NCBI RefSeq assembly: GCF_009208585.1
Contig: NZ_WFLN01000006.1
Span: forward strand, 434,001-498,000
Direction of reading: 5' to 3'
DNA length: 64,000 bases
DNA from: Fluviispira multicolorata
GTDB lineage: Bacteria; Bdellovibrionota_B; Oligoflexia; Silvanigrellales; Silvanigrellaceae
Positions 18,593 through 28,863 of the stretch are shown in pieces. Below the pieces are notes generated by a model that made no database searches, was not told the origin of the DNA, and saw nothing but the letters and a program-made list of their open reading frames with translations. How positions within the stretch are numbered: the first letter of the stretch is position 1; each line of letters opens with the position of its first letter. The position numbers and the translations under genes were made by a program.

Positions 18593-20200
18593 TTAATTTT
18601 CATCAGGATTGATTATTTTATCTGAAATCTTCTTTTGAATTTGTTCAGATTGAATGTTTTCTAAATTTTCATTAAATCGAGAAATATATATTCTTCTGAT
18701 TATCACTTCTTCGTCAATACGATTGATAAGTGTGCTATGGTTTTCTACAGGCTCTAAATATCTTAAAGAATGAACATCTTTTATAATAATTTTAAAATTA
18801 TTTTTTGAGAGTTCTTCTCTTCCTTTTGGTGAAAAACGGGTTAAATTTGTACTATTTTCAATGATTTCTGATGGACAATTTAATTCTTTAAGAAAACCTA
18901 CAATGGCAGGACACAGTGAAGGAGTTGTTCTGAAAGATGTTTTAGGAATAAACTCTTCATAAACTCTTTTCCATAATTTACGATTATATACGAGATCATC
19001 TAAAATATTATTAAGGTACTCTGATATATTATTGTGATATAAATTTTTTAAATACGGAATAAAACTGTGGTCGTCTAGTTTTAAATATTCATCAATTTGA
19101 ATTGGCAGTGTGAAAGCAGCAAGAGTTTTACTTACATGTTCCAACATTGCTTCGCAAGCAGTAACTGTTTTATGAAAATAGACCTGCTGGTACATGCTCC
19201 AGCGGGCTCTTAAATAGTCTTCAAAAGCAGACACACCACTTCTTCGCATAGCTAAATGATATTGAGAGGTTTTTGCATTATAGTAAAATCCGACGGAGTC
19301 AAGAATGCGTCCTAAATCAAAAAATCCATAAACAATTCCACATTCTCGAGAGTCTCTTAAAAGATAATCCATTCTATCTGCATCGACTTCTCCACTTACA
19401 ATTTCGTGTAATAAGTTTCTTAAGCCACTTTTAGCAAGATCACTTTCAGGGTTAGGATCGACAGATAAATCAAGGATTGAGCATATGTCTTGACCCATTT
19501 TTTCAGATAGAAACTCATATTCATATTTAAATATTCTAGCAACAATGAGTAGGGTATATACTTCATGTCTAATGCTAATTTCAGAATAATTTGGAAGTTG
19601 TTTCTTTAATTTACTTATTTTTTTATGTAAAGCTTTGTTGAGCCAAGTGGGTATATCTAGAGTATTGAGTTGGCTTTCAAACCCCTTCCAAGTCATCATA
19701 AACCGTTCCCCAGAATGGCTAAAAGGAGCGTGGCCGCAATCGTGTAGCAGGGCGGCGAAGCGAAGACATTGGGATAAGTAAACACTTTGCTCAAGATAGG
19801 TTAATGCCTTTTGCGTTGTACTCAAGGCACCATTTGATTTTTCATATTCCCACAAGTTTTCGCAGATGTGCTTGGGAGTAGATAAATAGGCTGCTTCAAG
19901 GGCAGAGAGCAGTCTTTTTTGATTGGCTATAATTGAGTTTAGGACAAGGCCTGCAACATGCATAACCCCAAGAGAATGTTCGAATCTTGTGTGGGTAGCC
20001 CCTGGAAAAGCATATTGGGTAAAAGCTGTTTGATTTATTCTTCTAAGTCTTTGAAATTCTGGAAGATCTATAACAAATTTCTCTTCTTCAGTGAAGGGAA
20101 TGGTGTCGTGTAGAGAATCACGTATTTTTCCAGTAAATCTTAAGCTAGATATGTTTTTATCAACTAAAGAATACCCTTTCCAACCTGCAATAAGACCCAT
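18593..20200 (-). CDS. HD-domain phosphohydrolase (dNTPase/SAMHD1-like, COG1078)
   Basis: A metal-dependent phosphohydrolase of 535 residues. HD residues are complete: HTRFEHSLGVMH, ALLHDCGHAPFSHSGE and EVDADRMDYLLRDS. The architecture matches the bacterial COG1078 group related to dNTP triphosphohydrolases and SAMHD1. It probably hydrolyses nucleotides; specificity is unproven. A strong AAGGAG site precedes the start. It leads a three-gene minus-strand run with the YyaL and PpsR genes. Confidence 0.9.
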   Translation of the reverse strand: MGLIAGWKGYSLVDKNISSLRFTGKIRDSLHDTIPFTEEEKFVIDLPEFQRLRRINQTAFTQYAFPGATHTRFEHSLGVMHVAGLVLNSIIANQKRLLSALEAAYLSTPKHICENLWEYEKSNGALSTTQKALTYLEQSVYLSQCLRFAALLHDCGHAPFSHSGERFMMTWKGFESQLNTLDIPTWLNKALHKKISKLKKQLPNYSEISIRHEVYTLLIVARIFKYEYEFLSEKMGQDICSILDLSVDPNPESDLAKSGLRNLLHEIVSGEVDADRMDYLLRDSRECGIVYGFFDLGRILDSVGFYYNAKTSQYHLAMRRSGVSAFEDYLRARWSMYQQVYFHKTVTACEAMLEHVSKTLAAFTLPIQIDEYLKLDDHSFIPYLKNLYHNNISEYLNNILDDLVYNRKLWKRVYEEFIPKTSFRTTPSLCPAIVGFLKELNCPSEIIENSTNLTRFSPKGREELSKNNFKIIIKDVHSLRYLEPVENHSTLINRIDEEVIIRRIYISRFNENLENIQSEQIQKKISDKIINPDEN

Positions 20201-20276
20201 TTTTTCTCCTTTTATAAACCACTTAACAAAAAATGTATAAATGTTAAATAGCTGCGCAAATACTATGCAAAATAAA

Positions 20277-20304
20277 TTGACAAAGACTGTATGTCTAGGG
20301 TAAT
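20277..20304 (+). promoter_or_regulatory. Promoter candidate for the structured RNA
   Basis: TTGACA (20277-20282), 16-nt spacer, GGTAAT (20299-20304; four of six matches to the -10 consensus). A start near 20311 would coincide with the 5' strand of the closing stem of the RNA described next. Confidence 0.5.
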
Positions 20305-20307
20305 GTT

Positions 20308-20451
20308 GCTGATGCTTTGACTTACGAAAACAGACTCATTTAGGTCGAGTTTTTAATGAATGAAGTTTAGGGGCGTCCGACACGCGAAGTTTTCTGCTAT
20401 GAGAATTGTTGGTTAGAACCCTGGTTTCAAATTCGTATCAGAGTTTTTTTT
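20308..20451 (+). ncRNA. Candidate structured small RNA, about 140 nt
   Basis: The 5' end CTGATGC...TTTGA can pair with the 3' end TCAAATTCGTATCAG (7 bp, a 3-nt bulge, then 5 bp), closing the whole transcript. Internal stems include ACTC/GAGT with flanking AAAA/TTTT, and GCGT/ACGC. An alternative 3' stem (TCTG.TATG..AATT with its complement) runs straight into T8 (20444-20451), as in an intrinsic terminator. End-closing pairing plus promoter and T-tract suggest a real RNA gene. 6S RNA is one possibility by size and shape; the SRP tetraloop motif is absent. Identity unproven. Confidence 0.45.
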
Positions 20452-20695
20452 GCTTACATTCTCTCTAGGCGACTCATTATTAGGTTTTTTTGAAAGTGTC
20501 AAATCTTAACTTCAAGTTTTTCACTACAGTTATTGAATATAACTTTTTGAAATTCAACTGAAAATTTTGGTGTCCAAAAATTATTGGGTACTTTTGGGGG
20601 CTTCTTGTTTTTTTCATTAATGAAAACTGTTTGTATAAGAATAAAGCTAATTAACTTAGATAGTATTACATTTTTTATTTAAAAACATAAGTGTG

Positions 20696-20750
20696 ACTCG
20701 TTGTTTTGCTTGAATTACTCTACCAAGTTTCAACGAGTTTTCTTTTTTCT
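20696..20750 (+). promoter_or_regulatory. Terminator-like leader hairpin before carD
   Basis: ACTCGTTG (20696-20703) and CAACGAGT (20731-20738) are perfect 8-bp complements, with an inner CTTG/CAAG pair. A TTTTCTTTTTT tract follows, ending one base before the GGAGG ribosome site. It could be an attenuator for carD or the terminator of an upstream transcript. Confidence 0.5.
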
Positions 20751-20764
20751 GGAGGTCTTGCTGC

Positions 20765-21268
20765 ATGAATGCTGAAAAATTCTATGATTTTACTGTTGGT
20801 CAAAAAGCTGTTTATCCTTGTCATGGTGTTGGAACAATAGAAAACATTGAAGAGTGCAGTATTGGTGGAGCTCAACAAGATTTTTACGTCCTAAAAATCC
20901 ACTCTACGGGCGCAAAGGTAATGGTTCCTACTCGTGCGGCTAAAACAGTTGGGCTTCGTTCTGTTATCTCTCTTCCAGATGTTGAAAAAGTATTTCAAAT
21001 TTTGCAGTCTCCTTCAAAAAAATCGACTGCAACTTGGAATCGCCGTTTTAGAGCATTAAATGATAAGTTAAATACAGGTGATTTAGTAGAAATTGCTGAA
21101 GTTCTTAGAGATCTCTCTTCATTAAGCTCTGATAAAGAACTTTCTTTTGGTGAGAAAAAAATGCTTGAACGTGCTCGTAATATGCTTGTTTCAGAAATTT
21201 CTGTTGCACGTGGTGAAGAAAAAAGTGTCATTGAACATGAGTTAAATCATATTCTTTTTGCTATTTAA
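20765..21268 (+). CDS. CarD/CdnL family transcriptional regulator
   Basis: A 167-residue RNA-polymerase-binding regulator that stabilises open complexes. The N-terminal Tudor-like RNAP-interaction domain begins FTVGQKAVYPCHGVGTIENIEE, typical of CarD/CdnL. A C-terminal helical DNA-binding domain follows. A GGAGG site lies 9 bases before the ATG. The family is characteristic of myxobacteria, actinobacteria and other groups but absent from enterobacteria. The leader hairpin may control it. Confidence 0.92.
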   Translation: MNAEKFYDFTVGQKAVYPCHGVGTIENIEECSIGGAQQDFYVLKIHSTGAKVMVPTRAAKTVGLRSVISLPDVEKVFQILQSPSKKSTATWNRRFRALNDKLNTGDLVEIAEVLRDLSSLSSDKELSFGEKKMLERARNMLVSEISVARGEEKSVIEHELNHILFAI

Positions 21269-21285
21269 GTCTAAGTATTTTTACC

Positions 21286-21323
21286 AAAAAAAGCCTTCTT
21301 TTTTATTAAAGAGGGCTTTTTTT
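21286..21323. terminator. Bidirectional terminator between carD and tgt
   Basis: A 14-bp stem (left arm 21288-21301, right arm 21308-21321, one G-T pair) with a 6-nt loop, flanked by A-run and T-run. It can serve both convergent genes. Confidence 0.88.
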
Positions 21324-21341
21324 GTATTTAAAGAAGGATGT

Positions 21342-22499
<1,158 letters not shown>

Positions 22500-22593
22500 T
22501 CAAAAGACCATAGCCCGCTTTATTTAACAAGAGGGTTAAAAATATCAAGTTATAGTTTTAAGAGCTTGAGTTCCATTTTTTTTTATATGATTT

Positions 22594-23712
22594 TTAAGGA
22601 TTCCAAAGCGCTGAAGCTTGGATGTCATCAAATTGAGGCTTTTTAAATTCATACTTAAGTGCTTTAAAAATTCCTGGAGAAAAGTCCCTCCAGAATTTTT
22701 TAACAAGTTTTGGATTACTGCTGCTTAGTTCTAGAGTTATAGTTGGAATAACTCTTTCGTTTCCAGCATAATTTCCTAAACTTCCTGGATATATGCCAAA
22801 GTCTTTAATTTTGTAATTTCCTGCACTCCTTGATAAGAGCTCTGCTAAATTTCTTGCTTTTCTTTGTTGCTCGGTTTGAGGACCAATTGTCAAAAGTTTT
22901 GGTACTTCATAATCCAAGTCTAGAAATGCAAGAGGGGCATGGATAGAAATAACTTTATTAGGTTGAAAGCGAGTTATTAAATCGGCTTGAAAACGAGTTC
23001 CTTGTTCTGAGTTTGGAAAGTATCCTGGAAATTTTCTTTTATCTCGATCTTTTGAGCTACTCCAAATTTGATAAGCATATTTATTCCATGTAGCCGTAGG
23101 AAAATTCCTATTTAAATCTACTCCATTTGCATTGGTTCTTTTTGGTGGGTTTGAAAAAAAACCATCTGGATTAACTAGGGGAGCAATAATGACTCGGGAG
23201 TTTTTATACAAATTTGGATTTTTATGGAGAGCTTCAGCAAGTTGAAAAGCAAGATGGACTGGAGTCAATTCATCAGGATGTACCCCACCCAGAATGAGAG
23301 TGACATTATGTCTTTGACTTTCGTCATAGCCAGTAGAATTATCAATAAATTCCCAGTAGACAAGTGGTTTTCCGTTTTCACTCACGTAGTTAAAAGTCAG
23401 TGGAAGTGAAAAACAAGGACTTTTTGACCAATCAAGTTTTTTATAAGTATAATCAATTCTTTGGCAAAGATCTGCAATTTGTTTTTGAGTTCTAATGCGA
23501 TATGTTTCATTTAATACCTGTACCGATGATAATGGTAGGCCAGAGATGTTGAGCAAAGAAGTTGGTATGTTATTAAATGCGAAAGGTGAAAAGCTAACTT
23601 CCTCTAATTCCTCAGAAAAATATGTAGCCTGCGATTTTGAGTTGACAAGTAAAATAATGAACAATATTATTAACTTAAATTTGATTTTGCCCGGAATATG
23701 AGCAATAACCAT
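22594..23712 (-). CDS. M14-family zinc carboxypeptidase (murein-peptide amidase-like)
   Basis: About 372 residues from the start at 23712, which has an AGAGGA site; an upstream start at 23823 has none. A hydrophobic N-terminal segment suggests export. Zinc residues are visible in GGVHPDELTP (His and Glu) and a later His in VISIHAP. The substrate-binding segment is NANGVDLNRNFP, and the catalytic Glu is in ITLELSSS. It resembles MpaA-type enzymes acting on peptidoglycan peptides; the substrate is inferred. Confidence 0.82.
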   Translation of the reverse strand: MVIAHIPGKIKFKLIILFIILLVNSKSQATYFSEELEEVSFSPFAFNNIPTSLLNISGLPLSSVQVLNETYRIRTQKQIADLCQRIDYTYKKLDWSKSPCFSLPLTFNYVSENGKPLVYWEFIDNSTGYDESQRHNVTLILGGVHPDELTPVHLAFQLAEALHKNPNLYKNSRVIIAPLVNPDGFFSNPPKRTNANGVDLNRNFPTATWNKYAYQIWSSSKDRDKRKFPGYFPNSEQGTRFQADLITRFQPNKVISIHAPLAFLDLDYEVPKLLTIGPQTEQQRKARNLAELLSRSAGNYKIKDFGIYPGSLGNYAGNERVIPTITLELSSSNPKLVKKFWRDFSPGIFKALKYEFKKPQFDDIQASALWNP

Positions 23713-23848
23713 GAATATTCCTCTTATGAGTTTTGCGATAAAATTATAATTTCTTAGCAATTGTAAGCATATTTTATTGCAACACGTTATAGTAATCTGT
23801 GCAAGTCTTCCGTCATGAACCAAACTATGCTAGTATTTTAAGGGTTAA

Positions 23849-23866
23849 CTGCCCATATCTGGGCAG
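23849..23866 (+). repeat. GC-rich hairpin upstream of the NifU-domain gene
   Basis: CTGCCCA and TGGGCAG form a perfect 7-bp stem with a TATC loop, 62 bases before the start at 23929. No T-run follows, so it is not a standard terminator. It could be an operator or a leader hairpin. Confidence 0.55.
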
Positions 23867-23928
23867 AAACACTCTAAGCAAGTACGCGTGGCATATTTTA
23901 AGTTTTTAATTATAGGTAACCTTTTAGA

Positions 23929-24165
23929 ATGAAAAACTCAGTTCTATATAACAATTTAAAAAGTTTTATTGATGAAAAAATTACTCCTGGTGTGGCAGCC
24001 CATGGTGGTGAAGTAAATATTATTAGCCTTGATAATAATATTTTAACCCTTGAACTTTCTGGTTCGTGTGGCAGTTGTTCAATACAGTCATATACGTCTG
24101 AATCAATTTCTAATTATATATTAGAAGAGTTTCCTGACTTAGAAGATGTTATCGTAACAGACTAA
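23929..24165 (+). CDS. NifU C-terminal-domain iron-sulfur scaffold protein
   Basis: A 78-residue protein that is only the NifU C-terminal (Nfu) domain. It has ITPGVAAHGGEVNI and the cluster-binding CxxC in SGSCGSCSIQSYT. It likely carries or transfers a [4Fe-4S] cluster. The kinase-like gene begins 16 bases after its stop. Confidence 0.9.
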   Translation: MKNSVLYNNLKSFIDEKITPGVAAHGGEVNIISLDNNILTLELSGSCGSCSIQSYTSESISNYILEEFPDLEDVIVTD

Positions 24166-24181
24166 ATTAAGAAAAAAATAC

Positions 24182-25726
24182 ATGAATGCCTTTATTGAAA
24201 TTATTGAAAAACTTGTAGAGGCTATTTCTGAACAAACATGGCTTGAACAGAGTAATTTTCCATTTAAGCAATTAAAAAAGCCGCAAGGAAAAGTCTTCGA
24301 TGTCTGTTTATTTGAGACAAGTGCTCAAGGTGCTGCAGGGTTTTTATGGATAGAATTTGATGGAACATCTGATCTTTATGTTTTGCCCTTTCGTTTAGCT
24401 AGATACAGTGAAGACGGAGATCTCATAACAATTTCGCCATGGAGCCTTAGAGATGCTTCCGCAGATGGTCATTTTTTTGAATCATGGCGTTTGTCACAAA
24501 AGCAAAGAAATCCACTTCCAACTGCAAAGAAAGGTACTTTTTTTCATAAAAAAGGTTCTGGAGAGCCAAGTTTTGTTGCGATTGGTATTTGGAGTGATAC
24601 TAAAAACACTTGTGTGCGTTTAGATTTTCAAATTGCATATAAAATATTTAGAACTGTCGAAAAAGAACATCCTCAATCTATAGAAGTTGAGTTACTGACA
24701 TATCTAAGTGGTCAAAATATTTTTTTAAATTTTGCTAAATTAATCAGTGTTTTTGAATTTTCTTCTAGAAATATTAAGAAATCACATATTGCAATTGGAA
24801 TAAAATATATTCAAAATAATGGTACTTTATTTCCTCATTTAGTGTCTTTATTGCATAAAGCTCGTTTTCCGAAAAAATTAAAAGAAAGGTCTTCTGAAGA
24901 AGCCTGGAATCAAGTTTTACATTTGATTGAATCTTTAGGACGTGTCTTAGGCGATTTTCATAAAGCGATGACGGTTGCTCCTAGGGGCACTGATTTAGCG
25001 CCTGAACAAAATACGGAAGTGTCTAAAGCAAAATGGCTTGATATTTTGGTGGAAAAATTGCATGAGCGGATGAAAAAAGTATTAGAAATGCAAGATATGT
25101 ATCCAATATATTCTGGAGTATTTTATTTATTACCAACATTCGTTGAAAAGATAATTGATAAAATAAAATATGCAGATGATTTAGGTCTTAGAATTCGTAA
25201 TCATGGAAATGTTCATCTTGGGCAAATTTTAATTGGAAAAGATGGACTTATTTTACTTGATTATGAATCAGATCATTTTGATGACCCCACATATCGTCGC
25301 TTAAAACAGCCATGTTTTAAAGATATAGCTTCGTTAATTGTGAGTCTAAGATTTGCCTGGTACTTTACAGAACGAAAATATTATGCGTCATTAACTGATA
25401 TTGAAGATAATATGAATATTAAAATGGAAAATATTACAACAGTGAAAATATCAGACGTAGTTATGCCTGAAAAATATCAGCCTTCTTTAAAAGAAATTGA
25501 ATCAACTTTTTTTAAATTTTACAATAATAGCTTAGAAGAAAATATTGGATCATCTCAGTTGAAGCCAAAAAACTCTGAAACAACACAAGATCTATTTAAT
25601 TTTTGCTTTTTAATAAGAATTCTAAAGGAGATCTTGCGAGATTCTCATGAGGGTAACCCTCGTCCACGTATATGGCTACATATTCTTCAAGATTTTATTA
25701 TGAAAGAGTCGATTGCGGATAAATAG
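24182..25726 (+). CDS. Maltokinase-like (APH-fold) protein
   Basis: A 514-residue protein. The N-terminal 100 residues resemble the maltokinase cap (FLWIEFDGTSDLYVLPFRLA, then SPWSLRDASADGHFFESW). The C-terminal kinase lobe has HGNVHLGQIL followed by LLDYESD, corresponding to HGDxHLGQ and the Mg-binding DxE of maltokinases. The catalytic Asp of the first motif is Asn here, so activity is doubtful or altered. Known relatives phosphorylate maltose for glycogen synthesis or occur fused to trehalose synthase; no such gene is nearby. Confidence 0.65.
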   Translation: MNAFIEIIEKLVEAISEQTWLEQSNFPFKQLKKPQGKVFDVCLFETSAQGAAGFLWIEFDGTSDLYVLPFRLARYSEDGDLITISPWSLRDASADGHFFESWRLSQKQRNPLPTAKKGTFFHKKGSGEPSFVAIGIWSDTKNTCVRLDFQIAYKIFRTVEKEHPQSIEVELLTYLSGQNIFLNFAKLISVFEFSSRNIKKSHIAIGIKYIQNNGTLFPHLVSLLHKARFPKKLKERSSEEAWNQVLHLIESLGRVLGDFHKAMTVAPRGTDLAPEQNTEVSKAKWLDILVEKLHERMKKVLEMQDMYPIYSGVFYLLPTFVEKIIDKIKYADDLGLRIRNHGNVHLGQILIGKDGLILLDYESDHFDDPTYRRLKQPCFKDIASLIVSLRFAWYFTERKYYASLTDIEDNMNIKMENITTVKISDVVMPEKYQPSLKEIESTFFKFYNNSLEENIGSSQLKPKNSETTQDLFNFCFLIRILKEILRDSHEGNPRPRIWLHILQDFIMKESIADK

Positions 25727-25864
25727 TTCCGTTTCATAAAGAAAAAGCCAACCAATCTTCTTCTTTTAACTAATTTCTATTGACACATGAGCCATTTTAT
25801 AAATAGCCTCCCGTTGGTTTTATTAAACTTTGCTTTCTTCTATCATTTTAAAAAGGATATCATT

Positions 25865-26290
25865 ATGGAAAGAACCTTTTCAATCATCAAGCCAGATGGC
25901 GTAAAAAGAAATATTATTGGTAAAATTCTCGCTAAAATTGAAGAAAGCGGTCTTAGAGTTGTAGCTACAAAAACAATGCATATGTCACGTCGCGAAGCTG
26001 AGCAATTCTATGCTGTTCATTCAGCACGTCCTTTTTTTGGCGAGCTTTGTGAATATATGACTTCAGGTCCAGTTGTTGTTTCTGTACTTGAAGGCAAAAA
26101 TGCAGTTGCATCTTATCGTGAGCTTATGGGAGCGACAGATCCTTCTAAAGCAAGTAAAGGAACAATTCGTGCAGAATTTGGTCTTAGTATTGGTGAAAAT
26201 ACAATGCATGGGTCTGACACTCTTGAAAATGCAGCTATCGAAGTTGCATACTTCTTTTCTGGTACAGAACTTGTAAATTCTGCAAAATAA
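25865..26290 (+). CDS. ndk: Nucleoside diphosphate kinase
   Basis: Transfers gamma-phosphate between NTPs and NDPs. The 141-residue length is typical. The start [16 protein letters not shown] has an AAGGAT site; a longer frame from 25787 is not supported. The catalytic His is in the ENTMHGSDT segment. Confidence 0.97.
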   Translation: MERTFSIIKPDGVKRNIIGKILAKIEESGLRVVATKTMHMSRREAEQFYAVHSARPFFGELCEYMTSGPVVVSVLEGKNAVASYRELMGATDPSKASKGTIRAEFGLSIGENTMHGSDTLENAAIEVAYFFSGTELVNSAK

Positions 26291-26316
26291 TCTCTGTTAA
26301 AAAGTAGATCTTATTT

Positions 26317-26345
26317 TAAAAAACCGCTTAAGCGGTTTTTTTTTG
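26317..26345 (+). terminator. Rho-independent terminator after ndk
   Basis: AAACCGC and GCGGTTT pair around a TTAA loop and are followed by a long T-run. Confidence 0.9.
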
Positions 26346-26378
26346 TAAAAAAAAAGTGTAGTGTCTGTCGTGTGTTTT

Positions 26379-26400
26379 GCTTTCCCTTAGAGCGGAAAGC
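26379..26400 (+). repeat. Leader hairpin before tex
   Basis: GCTTTCC (26379-26385) and GGAAAGC (26394-26400) form a 7-bp stem with an 8-nt loop, about 35 bases before the tex start. No T-run follows. Confidence 0.4.
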
Positions 26401-26434
26401 ATTGTCTAGCTACCATAAATTGCGAGTAACTATT

Positions 26435-28861
26435 ATGGCTATAAAAGAAATTCTTCTCACTCAAGAAATATTATCAGATATTTCAAATGATTTAAAATTA
26501 CCTAAAAATCAGGTTGAAAATACTCTTAATCTTATCCTTGATGATTGTACAATACCATTTATTGCTCGATATAGAAAAGAAGTAACAGGTGGCCTTGATG
26601 AAGTTCAGATTAGAGATATTCGAGATAAATTTGAATATATCTTTGCTTTGAACGAAAGAAAAGATGCTATTCTCAGATCTATTACTGAACAAGGAAAATT
26701 AAATCCTGAGTTGCAAGCAAAAATTCTTTCCTGCAAAGTAAAATCTGATCTAGAAGATCTTTATCTTCCATTTAAACCTAAAAAACGTACTAGAGGTCAA
26801 ATAGCAACTGAGCGTGGATTAGCACCGCTTGCGGAACAATTATTAAAACAAGAATCTTCTCTTATTGATTTAGCTCCATTATTCTCTTCATATATTGGTA
26901 AACATGAAGAGCTTACAAATTTAGAAACAGTTATTCAAGGCACAAAAGATTATATTGCTGAAAATATTTCTGAAATCGCAGAAATGAGAAAAGAACTGCG
27001 TCTATGGATGTTTGAAAATGCGATGTTCAAATCTGAAGTTCGTGAAGAACATAAAGATAAGAAAACAAAATATAATAATTATTACTCCTTTAAAGAAGCA
27101 GCAAAATCAATTGCAGCACATCGTTTGATGGCGCTTCGTCGTGGAGAAAAAGAGGAAATTTTAAAAGTCTCTTTTGAGTTTGATGAAGAAATTCCTAAAT
27201 CAATGATTGCAAGTCACGTTATTAAAAGCACATCATCAGATGTTGTAAAAAACTTTTTAACTGAATGTATTAGCGAAAGCTATTCAAGAATTATTTCTCC
27301 TAGTATAGAAACTGAGCTTCGTTTAGAGACTAAAACATCTGCTGAAGAAGAAGCTATTTTTGTATTTGGAAAAAATCTTCGTAATTTGTTGTTGCTGCCT
27401 CCAATTCCAAAGCGTGTTGTTTTGGGGATCGATCCAGGTTTAAGAACTGGTAGTAAAATAGTTATTGTTGATGGAACAGGGAAATTACTTGATTATTCTA
27501 CAATTTATCCAATACATGAAGAAGATCTCGAAAAGCCAAAAAATAAAAACTCCGTTGAAATACTTTTGAGTTTAATTAAAAAGCATTTTGTTGAATTAAT
27601 TTCAATTGGCAACGGTACAGCTGGTCGTGAAATGGAATCTTTTGTTGAAAAAGCACTTGAAACTGATAAATCATTAAAACCTCGAATTGTTATTGTAAAC
27701 GAAGCTGGGGCAAGTGTTTATTCGGCAAGTGACATTGCACGTGAAGAATTTCCAAACCTTGATATTGTCTATCGAGGTGCAGTGAGTATTGCTCGTAGAT
27801 TACAAGATCCTCTTGCAGAACTTGTTAAGATTGATCCAAAAAGCATTGGTGTTGGACAATATCAACACGATGTAAATCAAAGTCGACTTAAAAAACAATT
27901 AGGTGAAGTTGTTGAAAGCTGTGTTAACTATGTTGGTGTTAATATTAACACTGCGAGTCCAAGCCTTCTTTCTTATGTTGCTGGTATTGGACCAAGTTTG
28001 GCGAAGAGCATTGTTAGACATAGAGAAGCAAATGGTGAATTTAAAGATCGCCAAAAATTGTTTGAAGTAATGGGTTTTGGTGCAAAAACATTTGAGCAGT
28101 CTGCAGGATTTTTAAGAATTCCGGGCAGCGAAAACCCCCTTGATAACACAGCAGTTCACCCAGAAACTTATTCAATTATTGAAAAGATATCTGCTGATTT
28201 AGCAATTTCTGTAAATGAACTTGTCGGAAAAAAAGAAAATATTTCAAAAATAAAACTTGAAAATTATGTAACTCAAGAAGTAGGATTACCAACTTTGCAA
28301 GATGTAATAAAAGAACTAACGAAACCAGGTCGTGACCCTCGCGAAGAGGGTGCAAAACAAACATATAATCGTGAAGTACGTGACTTCAATCATTTAAAGG
28401 AAGGGCAAGTTTTAACAGGCACCGTTACTAACGTAACAAATTTTGGGGCTTTTGTTGATATTGGCGTTCATCAAGATGGGTTAATTCACATTTCTGAACT
28501 TTCTAATCAATTTATTAAGGATCTCTCACTGGCAATTTCTGTTGGGCAGCAAGTAAAAGTTAAAGTAATTGGTCTTGATAAAGAAAGAAAGAGAATTTCA
28601 TTATCTAAACGTGCATGCGAAGAAAATACTCATAACGCTACAAATAATAATACCAACGTAAATCGCTCAGGCGCATCTTCTGAAAATAACACTCGGCCAA
28701 ATTTTAGGCCAAGAGAAGAAAATAAAAGACCTCATTCTACTGGATTTTCTTCACGCAAAGGAAACCCACAAAGTGGTACGGGGCGCTCAACTAATAAAGA
28801 GCCAGAAAAACCAGCGAGTTTAACTGATTTGTTAAGTAAGTTTAATTCAAATCGAGTTTAA
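26435..28861 (+). CDS. tex: Tex family RNA-binding transcription accessory protein
   Basis: About 808 residues from the ATG at 26435. Family features: the N-terminal helical Tex segment with PFIARYRKE, a YqgF/RNase H-like domain (VVLGIDPGLRTGSK), helix-hairpin-helix motifs (YVAGIGPSLAKSIV), and a C-terminal S1 domain (GTVTNVTNFGAFVDIG, then DGLIHISEL). A low-complexity basic, Asn/Ser-rich tail follows. It binds nucleic acids and the transcription machinery. gloB starts two bases after the stop, so they are likely co-transcribed. Confidence 0.94.
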   Translation: MAIKEILLTQEILSDISNDLKLPKNQVENTLNLILDDCTIPFIARYRKEVTGGLDEVQIRDIRDKFEYIFALNERKDAILRSITEQGKLNPELQAKILSCKVKSDLEDLYLPFKPKKRTRGQIATERGLAPLAEQLLKQESSLIDLAPLFSSYIGKHEELTNLETVIQGTKDYIAENISEIAEMRKELRLWMFENAMFKSEVREEHKDKKTKYNNYYSFKEAAKSIAAHRLMALRRGEKEEILKVSFEFDEEIPKSMIASHVIKSTSSDVVKNFLTECISESYSRIISPSIETELRLETKTSAEEEAIFVFGKNLRNLLLLPPIPKRVVLGIDPGLRTGSKIVIVDGTGKLLDYSTIYPIHEEDLEKPKNKNSVEILLSLIKKHFVELISIGNGTAGREMESFVEKALETDKSLKPRIVIVNEAGASVYSASDIAREEFPNLDIVYRGAVSIARRLQDPLAELVKIDPKSIGVGQYQHDVNQSRLKKQLGEVVESCVNYVGVNINTASPSLLSYVAGIGPSLAKSIVRHREANGEFKDRQKLFEVMGFGAKTFEQSAGFLRIPGSENPLDNTAVHPETYSIIEKISADLAISVNELVGKKENISKIKLENYVTQEVGLPTLQDVIKELTKPGRDPREEGAKQTYNREVRDFNHLKEGQVLTGTVTNVTNFGAFVDIGVHQDGLIHISELSNQFIKDLSLAISVGQQVKVKVIGLDKERKRISLSKRACEENTHNATNNNTNVNRSGASSENNTRPNFRPREENKRPHSTGFSSRKGNPQSGTGRSTNKEPEKPASLTDLLSKFNSNRV

Positions 28862-28863
28862 TC

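Larger units (their letters stand above)
20201..20764 (+). other. Noncoding region between the HD gene and carD
   Basis: About 560 bases with no convincing ORF. It holds a candidate promoter (20277-20304), a candidate structured RNA (20308-20451) ending in a T8 run, and a long-range inverted repeat directly before the carD ribosome site (20696-20738). The rest appears AT-rich and featureless. Confidence 0.6.

Noticed and set aside
20401..20443. tRNA T-arm-like segment (GGTTTCAAATTC)
   Set aside because: No acceptor, D-arm or anticodon arm can be placed around it; it fits better as the 3' strand of the structured RNA.
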